Positions 1 through 6,661 of a stretch of 7,205 nucleotides of DNA are shown piece after piece. The stretch is taken from the NCBI GenBank assembly GCA_947440715.1, contig CANETI010000128.1:1-7205 (forward strand), read 5' to 3'. The first letter of the stretch is position 1. Each line of letters begins with the position of its first letter. This DNA is from Planctomycetota bacterium. GTDB lineage: Bacteria; Planctomycetota; UBA11346. The notes under the pieces are model-generated. The model made no database searches and had not been told where the DNA came from. It saw nothing but the letters and a program-made list of their open reading frames with translations. The translations under genes were made by a program, and so were the position numbers.

Positions 1-1
1 G

Positions 2-1357
2 CAGGACGATAACGGTAATTCGTTCATTATCGGAAAATCAATAAAAGAGGGCGACGTTATTCACACCAGCGATACGGGTTCAGTGACGATTTCGTGGAGC
101 GACGGCACCAAGGCGATCATAGAAAAAAGCAGTATTTGCCAGCAATTATCGACCGATACACAGCGCCTTCGATTGGAACGTGGCTTTATGACGGTTCGTG
201 CCGCACATCGTCAGCCAGCGGGGGCATTGGTTATTTTGACACCAGATGCAACGGTTCGGGTGGTCGGCACTCGTTTTTCAATCGGCGTTGAACAAGGAAA
301 AAGTGTTCTACAGGTTACCGAAGGATTAGTTAATTTTGAACGATCAATTGATGGCAAATCGAGTTTAGTTGGCGCAGGGGAAATAGTACGTACGGGTTAC
401 ATGCCGCCGCCACCGATTTGTATGAGCACGGAACATATGCAAGCTGTTCGTGCTGCTATTACCGCGGGCCGACAACCGTGGGTGCAAACCTGGAAGGCAA
501 TTGAATCTGTTGTGCCTGCATGGGTGAAGGAACCAATAATAACTCCCGAAGTCATGACGATTTATTCCTGGATGAACGAACGACCGCAACATACGATTGC
601 TCGCAATACGTATGGCAATGCAGTGCAAAAAGCCTTGGGTTTAGCATTAGCGGCACGTTTGAGTGATAATCAAGCGTATGCTCAACGAGCCGCCGAACAT
701 ATTCGTGCGTGGATTCGCGTGCCGGTAAATGGTTCTGATGCCGATTATGTGGTCATGGATACCTCAACGGTCCTAATGCAGGCCGCAGATTTGATCCGCA
801 GAACGGGTGTTTGGAGTAACGAGGATGATGTGGCAATGGAAACATTTATGCGCAATGAGATCGAATCGCGTATTTCCAATTTGGAAAATTCATCAACCCT
901 GCGCGCCCGTTGGCGAGCATTAACGGCACGGATGATGATCGCCAGTTGGCGTGGGGACAAAGACAGTATTCGCAAAGATATGAAATTATTAGTGACTGAT
1001 TGTGAATTAAAATTAACGGCTCAAGCCTTAAAAGAGTTACGCGATGAAGGTGAAGGGACCATTTTACATACCATCAACCAAGCAATGATGATGTCAGATG
1101 TGGCACGTACGGCAGGTGTGGTTGTCGATCCCCCAGTAAACTTTCAAATGGTTCTCTTGAAGATTGTTGAAGAAGTTAATCACGGCGTAAACGCAACTCG
1201 ACGCCATCTCGAGATCGATCCGGTTATCTATGGCGTATCGGGTTGGCGCCTGCCAATTACCACCCCGCTACAAGCGGGTCCACGACCGATCAACCGAGTG
1301 GCTTTTAGTTGGTATTACCCAACGATGATTGGCTTAGATCCACGTTTAATTCCCTAA
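2..1357 (+). CDS. FecR domain / alginate-lyase-like domain fusion protein, 5' partial
   Basis: The reading frame is open to the left edge, so the true start lies upstream. A GTG at 83 could serve as a start but would cut the FecR domain. The window holds 451 codons. Residues 1 to about 132 look like the end of a FecR domain: a G-(K)-x-I-x-x-G-D-x-I-x-T segment, then W-S-D-G-T, then TPDATVRVVGTRFSI (nt 239-283) and the following L-Q-V-T-E-G-x-V strand. In Planctomycetes FecR domains often sit in membrane proteins encoded near ECF sigma factors; neither the membrane segment nor a sigma gene is in view. Residues about 142-439 are helix-rich and follow the alginate-lyase (PL5-like, alpha/alpha toroid) pattern: a YGNAVQKALGLALAARLSD helix, YAQRAAEHIRAW, TGVWSNEDD, a W-R-G-D helix end, and ELRDEGEGTILHT. 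The Asn-Asn/His and Tyr positions expected for catalysis appear changed (N-S at nt 887-892, His at nt 1067-1069), so activity is doubtful. FecR is the surer call; the second domain is moderate. Confidence 0.8.
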   Translation, partial: QDDNGNSFIIGKSIKEGDVIHTSDTGSVTISWSDGTKAIIEKSSICQQLSTDTQRLRLERGFMTVRAAHRQPAGALVILTPDATVRVVGTRFSIGVEQGKSVLQVTEGLVNFERSIDGKSSLVGAGEIVRTGYMPPPPICMSTEHMQAVRAAITAGRQPWVQTWKAIESVVPAWVKEPIITPEVMTIYSWMNERPQHTIARNTYGNAVQKALGLALAARLSDNQAYAQRAAEHIRAWIRVPVNGSDADYVVMDTSTVLMQAADLIRRTGVWSNEDDVAMETFMRNEIESRISNLENSSTLRARWRALTARMMIASWRGDKDSIRKDMKLLVTDCELKLTAQALKELRDEGEGTILHTINQAMMMSDVARTAGVVVDPPVNFQMVLLKIVEEVNHGVNATRRHLEIDPVIYGVSGWRLPITTPLQAGPRPINRVAFSWYYPTMIGLDPRLIP

Positions 1358-1527
1358 ATCGAACGGCGTCCGCCGAGCTGATTTGCTGTAAGTCCTTTGT
1401 GAAAATAAGGATACAATTACTTTGGAAATAGACCTTTAGGGAACGTCAATAGAGATAAAGCCTTCTACGATTACTATTCGCTAGCGTCCATCATGACCTC
1501 ATGATGGGTGCGAGTCAGGAGCCGAAC
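1358..1527. other. Intergenic gap before the DUF1552 gene
   Basis: This 170-base gap has no gene and no convincing terminator for the FecR-fusion gene. A short GC-rich inverted repeat at 1364-1375 (CGGCGTCCGCCG) has too small a loop and no following T-run. TACAAT at 1412-1417 resembles a -10 box, but no -35 box sits at normal spacing (TTGTGA at 1397-1402 is too close). The useful signal is the ribosome binding site at 1517-1521. Confidence 0.5.
1517..1521 (+). promoter_or_regulatory. Ribosome binding site deciding the DUF1552 start
   Basis: AGGAG lies six bases before the ATG at 1528. The longer frame opening at ATG 1501 has no such site ahead of it and would place this sequence inside the coding region. 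The site therefore favours 1528 as the start, in agreement with the position of the twin-arginine motif. Confidence 0.65.
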
Positions 1528-2937
1528 ATGTCGTCATCTTGGTTACTACCTCGTCGTACATTTCTAAAAAGCGCCAGTGCCAGTATCGCACTGCCATTCT
1601 TGGATGCGATGGTGCCCTCGAATCCGGTTGGCCGTAAAAAAGGTAAACCGCCAGTGCGTTTGGGATGGTTTTATATTCCGCAAGGCGCGGTTATGGAGCA
1701 TTGGAAACCGAAAACGACCGGTAAAGATTTTGAATTACCGAGTATTTTAAAATCGTTAGAGCCAGTAAAGAATCGCATCCTGGTTATTTCGGATCTCGCT
1801 GCCGATCATTGTAAAGGACAGGGAGCAGGCCATGAACCGTCGACAGGTGGAATATTAACGGGCTATAAATGTAAGCATTCGGAAGAGCCCGAAGCAGGTG
1901 GAATTTCTATTGATCAACAAGCCGCAAAAATGATTGGCGAACAGACTATGGTTGATGCCTTGACCATGGGAATTGATCCCGGTCATCGCGGTGATCATGG
2001 TTATAGCGGTACTTACCTTTCGCATATGTCGTGGCGTAGCCCTGGGACTCCAGCTGCAGTGGAATACACGCCGAAAGAGTTGTTCGATCGTTTATTTGGT
2101 GGTCGCACCTTGCGTGCTCCAAAATGGGAAGAAGAGAGCAAGACCAGTACGCGTAAAGCAAATACATCGGCTATGAATGCCGATGATCAAATTGGATTCA
2201 GTATTTTGGATATGGTGCACGAAGATGCACGTAGCTTGTTAGGTAAACTCGGCTCAAATGACCGTGCAAAAATGGAAGGATATTTAGACGGTATCCGCAG
2301 TATCGAAAAACGCCTAGATTTGGTAGAAAAGGAGAATCAAGAAAGCGGATCAAGCACGAGTGCGAAGGATAAAAAGACGGGCAAGGCGAGTTCGCGTCCT
2401 GATCTCATGATTCCTAAACAGGCTGGTCGTCCCGCATTGTACGCTGACCATGTGAATTTAATGCTCGATATATTAGTGATGGCTTTTTGGAGTGACACCA
2501 CACGTATCGGCACGTTTTTGTACAGCTTTGAGAAGTCGGGTCGTTCCTATCCAGAACTTGGTGTTTCAGGCTCGCACCACTCCATATCGCATCACGACGA
2601 TAAAAAGGAAAATCTGGATAAACTGGTCAAAATTAATACGCACCACATGGAATTATTTGCACGCATGTTGACCAATATGTCGCGCATCGAAGAGGGCGAT
2701 GGTACTTTATTAGATAATGTGGCGTTGATGTACGGATCAGGAATTGAAAATAGCAACAAACATAATCATGACAATCTTCCTATGATATTGGCCGGAGGCG
2801 GTGGTGTAAGTTCTGGCGGTCACCACTTGGCCATGGGTAAGAAAACTCCGGTTTGTAATTTGTATTTAGATATGATGTCGATGGCGGGTCTTGAGATAGA
2901 GAAATTTGGCGACAGCACAGGTCGTTTATTGAAATAA
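1528..2937 (+). CDS. DUF1552 family exported protein
   Basis: This is a 469-residue protein of the DUF1552 family (PF07586), whose biochemical role is unknown; the family is thought to relate to DUF1501 and the alkaline-phosphatase-like fold. The start at 1528 gives the usual short N-terminus, with PRRTFLKSASASIALPFLD at residues 8-26. RRxFLK matches a Tat signal, implying export of a folded and possibly metal-loaded protein, though the hydrophobic stretch is short. Family hallmarks follow: RLGWFYIPQGAVMEHW near residue 44, GHEPSTGGILTGYK at 101-114, a helix with I-R-S-I-E-K-R-L near 256-263, the histidine cluster HHSISHHDD at 350-358, THHMELFA near 371-378, and GSGIENSNKHNHDNLP at 403-418. 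The clustered His and Asp residues could bind metal. A low-complexity Lys/Ser-rich linker lies near 270-290. Length fits the family. The next gene is its frequent partner, a DUF1592-type cytochrome, 149 bases downstream. Family assignment is strong; any activity is inference. Confidence 0.93.
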   Translation: MSSSWLLPRRTFLKSASASIALPFLDAMVPSNPVGRKKGKPPVRLGWFYIPQGAVMEHWKPKTTGKDFELPSILKSLEPVKNRILVISDLAADHCKGQGAGHEPSTGGILTGYKCKHSEEPEAGGISIDQQAAKMIGEQTMVDALTMGIDPGHRGDHGYSGTYLSHMSWRSPGTPAAVEYTPKELFDRLFGGRTLRAPKWEEESKTSTRKANTSAMNADDQIGFSILDMVHEDARSLLGKLGSNDRAKMEGYLDGIRSIEKRLDLVEKENQESGSSTSAKDKKTGKASSRPDLMIPKQAGRPALYADHVNLMLDILVMAFWSDTTRIGTFLYSFEKSGRSYPELGVSGSHHSISHHDDKKENLDKLVKINTHHMELFARMLTNMSRIEEGDGTLLDNVALMYGSGIENSNKHNHDNLPMILAGGGGVSSGGHHLAMGKKTPVCNLYLDMMSMAGLEIEKFGDSTGRLLK

Positions 2938-2967
2938 CACCAGCCTGGTTGGTCATGCCGTTTTTCT

Positions 2968-2992
2968 TTCCGGTGCGTTTTACGCACCGGAA
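2968..2992. terminator. Strong intergenic hairpin after the DUF1552 gene
   Basis: TTCCGGTGCGT (2968-2978) and ACGCACCGGAA (2982-2992) form a perfect 11-bp stem with a TTT loop, 30 bases after the DUF1552 stop. There is no T-run on the 3' side of the + strand (AATAATGGG follows), while a T-rich tract precedes the stem. It is therefore not a textbook intrinsic terminator. It may be an atypical terminator, an mRNA 3'-end stabiliser, or a means of setting different expression of the two neighbours. The 9-mer CTGGTTGGT occurs on either side (2945-2953 and 3043-3051), possibly by chance. Confidence 0.45.
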
Positions 2993-3086
2993 TAATGGGC
3001 AACAAAGTCACTTCGACTTCGTATCAACTGAAATCGTTCGTGCTGGTTGGTGACCGTCGCAAAAATCAAATTATCGGAAAATTCTT

Positions 3087-4970
3087 ATGATGAGGTTCGC
3101 ATCGCTGCTTGTGTTACTATTAGTGAGTTGTGCCCCAATTTTTGCGGGCGACGAGGTGGCAAAAAAGGATGAACGACTTTCCTACGACCGCAAAATCCAG
3201 CCCGTTTTAAGTAAATACTGTTTTGGTTGCCATAACGACGAAAAATCGAAAGGCGACATCAATCTTCAGCGCGATGAAAACCCGACATTAATTGCCAATA
3301 ATCGCAAAGTTTGGTCGACGGTATTGCAGGTTCTTGATAACAATGAAATGCCTCCCAAAAGTTCAAAGAAGCAACCGTCAGATGAAGAACGGAAATTATT
3401 GCGCGAATTCGTTGATTACACCCTTAATCATTTAGATTGTGATAAACAAGATGATCCGGGACGTCCAGCCGTACGACGCCTTAATCGCACGGAATATGAT
3501 AACACGGTGAGAGCTTTGTTTGGCCTGGAAGTAAATCCTGCCGAGCATTTTTCTCCAGATGGTTTAAGCTACGGATTTGATACGATCGCTGATTCGCTGA
3601 AAGTGGCCCCCGTCCAGGTGCAGCAATATTTCGACGCGGCAGGAAAAGTTTTAGATACGGCCTTCAAAGATCGCGCTGCCTATAACCGCATCGTATTTGA
3701 ACAGCCGGGTCCTGGGAAAGATGGAAAGGAACAAGCGCGTAAAGTCATTGCCGCGTTTGCAAAAAATGCGTATCGCAAGCCGGTCGACGAAGCTCACATT
3801 GACCAGCTGATGGGAATTTATGACGTTGCTAATAAAGCAAAAAAACCATTTAACATGAGCGTGCGTGCGATGATGCAGGCTGTGCTGATCTCACCGCGTT
3901 TTCTGATGCGGGTAGAAGATCAAAATGAAAAAGCCAATGGCCCCTATCCGGTTTCGTCGTATGATATGGCCTCGCGTCTAAGTTATTTTATTTGGTCGTC
4001 GCCACCGGATGAAGAGTTACTTAAACTGGCAAGTGAAAACAAATTACAAGATCTTGCCGTGATTGAACAGCAAGCGCTGCGTATGGTTAAAGATCCTCGC
4101 AGTAGGGCCTTGGCAGAAAACTTTGCTAGTCAATGGTTGCAGTTACGTAATTTAAAAGACCACAAACCAGACGCTAAAATATTCCCGCAATTTACCGAGT
4201 CATTACGGGAAGCGATGTTACAGGAGGCCTATTTATTTATTGGCGAACTGATTCGCTACGATCGTCCGATCCTAGATTTATTAGATGCGAATTATACCTT
4301 CCTGAATGAAGAGCTGGCGAACCATTATGGCATAAGCGGTGTCAAAGGACCACGTATGCAGCGGGTGGCGCTAACAGATCGTCGACGTGGCGGAGTCGTA
4401 ACCATGGCAGCGACGTTGACCATTACCGCTGATCCAGGACGAACCAATATTCCCCGTCGCGGCAATTATGTGATGGGCACCATCTTTGGCATTCCGCCAC
4501 CGCCACCACCACCTGATGTGCCGCAATTAGAGGCGGCCAAAAAAGATGGGGCACCAAAGACTTTACGCGAGACGTTGGAAATGCACCGTAAGAATCCTGA
4601 ATGTGCTTCTTGCCATGCAAAAACAGATCCATTGGGCTTTGGTTTAGAGAACTTCGATGCGATTGGTCGTTGGGTTGAAACCCAAGAAGGTAAGCCAATT
4701 GACGCGTCCGGGGTATTACCCAATGGCGAATCATTTAATGGACCTGTTGAAATGAAAAGAATTATGGACAAACGCAAGGATGATTTCGCACGCGGAATGA
4801 CAGAATCGTTATTGATCTACGCATTAGGGCGCGGGCTTATTCATCAAGATGAATGCGTGGTGCGGGCTAGTATGGCGGCGTTGCAAAAGGATCGCTATAA
4901 ATTTTCGGCATTGGTTAAAACAATGGTGACTAGTTATCCTTTCACCCACCGTCGCAACGCCGAATTTTAG
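3087..4970 (+). CDS. Secreted PSC/DUF1592-type c-type cytochrome (DUF1587-1595-1592-1588-1585)
   Basis: This is a 627-residue protein. Residues 1-20 form a signal peptide ending in LLLVSCAPIFA; cleavage could be by signal peptidase I after Ala20, or at a lipobox-like LVSC with Cys15 lipidated. The PSC (planctomycete cytochrome c, PF07635) domain spans about 32-115, with haem motif CFGCH at 45-49 and a likely axial Met88 in EMPP. DUF1587 follows at about 126-190 (GRPAVRRLNRTEYDNTVRAL), DUF1595 at about 216-277 (AYRKP; SPRFLMRVE), and DUF1592 at about 287-416 (YDMASRLSYFIWSSPPDEEL). DUF1588 at about 432-530 has the proline run after GIP, a second haem-type motif CASCH at 506-510, and DPLGFGLENFDAIGRW. 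DUF1585 at about 563-622 ends TSYPFTHRR. The usual extra sugar-binding-like insert between DUF1587 and DUF1595 is absent, so this is a compact version. ATG at 3087 and 3090 both fit; GGAAA at 3076-3080 is a weak ribosome site. The family is probably periplasmic and redox-active, but its substrate is unknown. Confidence 0.95.
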   Translation: MMRFASLLVLLLVSCAPIFAGDEVAKKDERLSYDRKIQPVLSKYCFGCHNDEKSKGDINLQRDENPTLIANNRKVWSTVLQVLDNNEMPPKSSKKQPSDEERKLLREFVDYTLNHLDCDKQDDPGRPAVRRLNRTEYDNTVRALFGLEVNPAEHFSPDGLSYGFDTIADSLKVAPVQVQQYFDAAGKVLDTAFKDRAAYNRIVFEQPGPGKDGKEQARKVIAAFAKNAYRKPVDEAHIDQLMGIYDVANKAKKPFNMSVRAMMQAVLISPRFLMRVEDQNEKANGPYPVSSYDMASRLSYFIWSSPPDEELLKLASENKLQDLAVIEQQALRMVKDPRSRALAENFASQWLQLRNLKDHKPDAKIFPQFTESLREAMLQEAYLFIGELIRYDRPILDLLDANYTFLNEELANHYGISGVKGPRMQRVALTDRRRGGVVTMAATLTITADPGRTNIPRRGNYVMGTIFGIPPPPPPPDVPQLEAAKKDGAPKTLRETLEMHRKNPECASCHAKTDPLGFGLENFDAIGRWVETQEGKPIDASGVLPNGESFNGPVEMKRIMDKRKDDFARGMTESLLIYALGRGLIHQDECVVRASMAALQKDRYKFSALVKTMVTSYPFTHRRNAEF

Positions 4971-5209
4971 TCGTTATTGGTAAGAACCGGGTAGCGGCTC
5001 GATGTATCTCTGATAGTTGCCATGAGACGAATACCGATAAAGTGAGGGAGATTCGTTGTCAGGTGCTTTGGTCACGGAGTGCTTCATTTACAACGGGATT
5101 CTATCTTTACCGTATCCCACTGTACTTACCGCGCTCTCCACGCCCACTAAGCTGGGAAAGCTCGTTAGTTAATACCAATCAGGGTCACCGTTTCCTTAAT
5201 AAGGCAATT

Positions 5210-5237
5210 TTGACCTAGTATCGGCATGAAATAAATA
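5210..5237 (+). promoter_or_regulatory. Possible sigma70-type promoter for the redoxin gene
   Basis: TTGACC (5210-5215) matches the -35 consensus at five of six bases. TAAATA (5232-5237) is a poor -10 box at 16-bp spacing, in a locally AT-rich stretch. It would give a leader of roughly 55 bases before ATG 5298. The weak -10 box and the ease of chance matches keep confidence low. Confidence 0.3.
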
Positions 5238-5256
5238 CGAGTTACTCAATTCGTCA

Positions 5257-5283
5257 CTTAGCATTGCTAAGCACAACTAAGCA
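5257..5283. repeat. Short inverted and direct repeat upstream of the redoxin gene
   Basis: CTTAGC-ATT-GCTAAG (5257-5271) is a 6-bp inverted repeat. Its right arm recurs: CTAAGCA is at 5267-5273 and again at 5277-5283, one helical turn (10 bp) apart. It sits in the leader just ahead of the ribosome site AAAGG (5283-5287). It could be an operator or a translation-controlling hairpin; chance is not excluded. Confidence 0.3.
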
Positions 5284-5297
5284 AAGGTCGCCACACT

Positions 5298-6539
5298 ATG
5301 AAATCACTCGTCCTAACGCTCCCAATCCTTTTCCTTATTTTGGGACTTTGTTCAAGCGTCGTTGGTGAAGAACAACCGGTGTATGTGAATGGTCTCGACA
5401 AAAATGGTAATCCAGAGGGACTTAAAACGCTAGTTTTAGGTGACAAAGCGCCTGATTTTTCCTTGCTGGGAATTGATGGGAAAACACATTCCTTAGCTGA
5501 TTATTCGTCATCTAAAGTCTTAATGGTCATGTTCACGTCTAATCACTGCCCAACCTCGCATGCGATTGAAAAAAGACTGCAACAATTGCGGGATGATTTC
5601 CGTAAAGAAAGTTTTTCCTTGGTCGCCATTAATCCGAATCATCCCGATGGTCTGAATATCACCGAACTTGGTTATGGTGAATTTAACGATTCGTTTGCCG
5701 ATATGAAACCATATGCGGAAAAGAATGGTTGGGATTTTCCCTATTTATACGACGGCGATACGCAAAAAGTCGCGCGGGCTTATGGTTGTTTGGCGACCCC
5801 ACATTTATTTATTTTCGATGCTGAGCGCACCTTGCGTTATGCTGGTCGTTTCGATGACTCGCGTTATGCGACAGATGATTCGGTTAAATCGCCGGATGCA
5901 CGCAATGCCTTGAATGATCTTTTTGCTGGCCGCCCGGTGGCGGTGCCACAAACAAAACCGCATGGCTGCTCGACCAAATGGCGTGAAAAACGTGCGAAGC
6001 ACGCGGTGGTGGAAGAAAGTTGGGCGAAAATCCCAGTGGTCGTGGAACGAATTGATGCCCAGGGTGTGGCGGCATTACGCGCGAATACAGGTGAGAATTA
6101 TCGTTTAGTTAATGTCTGGGCAACTTGGTGTCAGCCATGCGTTCGGGAATTTCCGGATTTGGTTTCCATCTCTCGCCAATATGACATGCGCAACTTTGAA
6201 TTTATCAGTATTAGTATAGATGAACCAGCCGAACTAGAAAATGCGCAAGCTTTTCTGTTAAAAAATGGTGCTGGATTAACACCAAGAAAGAAAGCCTTAA
6301 TCACCAAAGAAGGACGCACCACGAGTCATTATTTATTTACGGGTGCCAGTCAGGAAGAACTCGCCAGCAAGCTCGACACGGAATGGCCAGGACCAGTGCC
6401 GCATACCGTACTGATTGCGCCCGGCGGCAAGATCGTTTGGCGTCATAATGGTATGGTTGATCCTGCTGCTTTGCGTACCGCGATTGTAGCCGAACTTAAA
6501 GCGTATTATCAACCTGCTCCAGTAAAGCCGACTCCGTAA
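5298..6539 (+). CDS. Exported tandem thioredoxin-fold protein (redoxin domain + TlpA/ResA-like domain)
   Basis: This is a 413-residue protein. Residues 1-23 are a signal peptide (hydrophobic core LTLPILFLILGL, likely cleavage after VVG); Cys18 follows Leu, so it is a poor lipobox. Domain 1 (about 45-212) is an AhpC/TSA-redoxin domain: GDKAPDFSL, FTSNHCPTSHA at 79-89, an AINPN strand, and FPYLYD, with the cis-proline at 168 in ATPHLFIFD; GRFDD and GCSTKW (Cys224) are also typical of this planctomycete-type family. Its active site reads S81-N-H-C84, where relatives usually have CNHC, so the nucleophilic Cys of a CxxC is missing. Domain 2 (about 245-403) is TlpA/ResA-like with a complete VWATWCQPC motif (Cys278, Cys281) and cis-Pro368 in GPVPHT. 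The tail PAPVKPTP is proline-rich. Ribosome site AAAGG lies ten bases before ATG 5298. Domain 2 is a likely periplasmic thiol-disulfide oxidoreductase. A role in reducing apocytochrome CxxCH cysteines of the upstream gene is inference from context. Confidence 0.92.
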   Translation: MKSLVLTLPILFLILGLCSSVVGEEQPVYVNGLDKNGNPEGLKTLVLGDKAPDFSLLGIDGKTHSLADYSSSKVLMVMFTSNHCPTSHAIEKRLQQLRDDFRKESFSLVAINPNHPDGLNITELGYGEFNDSFADMKPYAEKNGWDFPYLYDGDTQKVARAYGCLATPHLFIFDAERTLRYAGRFDDSRYATDDSVKSPDARNALNDLFAGRPVAVPQTKPHGCSTKWREKRAKHAVVEESWAKIPVVVERIDAQGVAALRANTGENYRLVNVWATWCQPCVREFPDLVSISRQYDMRNFEFISISIDEPAELENAQAFLLKNGAGLTPRKKALITKEGRTTSHYLFTGASQEELASKLDTEWPGPVPHTVLIAPGGKIVWRHNGMVDPAALRTAIVAELKAYYQPAPVKPTP

Positions 6540-6635
6540 ATAAATAGCCGCTTAATTGAAATTGGCATCACGGAAGCAAGATCGTCTCAGGAAAAATCTT
6601 CCGCCAGTGAAATCTGACTGATTAGTTTGCATTTT

Positions 6636-6660
6636 GGTCATCGACGCGAAGCTCATGACC
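6636..6660 (+). promoter_or_regulatory. Inverted repeat abutting the start of the membrane-protein gene
   Basis: GGTCAT (6636-6641) and ATGACC (6655-6660) can pair around a 13-base loop that contains the only weak ribosome-site candidate (GAAG, 6648-6651), ending one base before ATG 6662. Such a fold could affect initiation. A 6-bp stem is short enough to arise by chance. Confidence 0.25.
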
Positions 6661-6661
6661 T

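Larger units (their letters stand above)
4971..5297. other. 327-base intergenic region before the redoxin gene
   Basis: No coding region is supported on either strand. The half nearest the redoxin gene holds a sigma70-like promoter and a repeat cluster, listed separately. An imperfect stem (ACTAA 5146-5150 with TTAGT 5165-5169, inner GCT/AGC) is possible but is not followed by a T-run. No clear terminator for the cytochrome gene is visible. Nothing resembling a riboswitch or a small RNA was recognised. Confidence 0.5.

Noticed and set aside
1364..1375. GC-rich inverted repeat after the first gene as a terminator.
   Set aside because: Only 4-5 bp can pair, the loop is too small, and no T-run follows.
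4494..4518. Proline-codon run as a repeat element.
   Set aside because: A proline run after G-x-P is a normal part of the DUF1588 domain.
4423..4777. Two overlapping 103-codon minus-strand open frames.
   Set aside because: They lie wholly inside the well-supported cytochrome gene and their products (poly-Gly opposite the proline run, no recognisable domain) are antisense shadows.
5349..5353. Cys18 of the redoxin as a lipidation site.
   Set aside because: The residue before it is Leu, where lipoboxes need Gly, Ala or Ser; the VVG site for signal peptidase I fits better.
6571..6603. CGGAAG ... CTTCCG inverted repeat after the redoxin gene as a terminator.
   Set aside because: The 6-bp stem encloses a 21-base loop and is not followed by a T-run; it is indistinguishable from chance.
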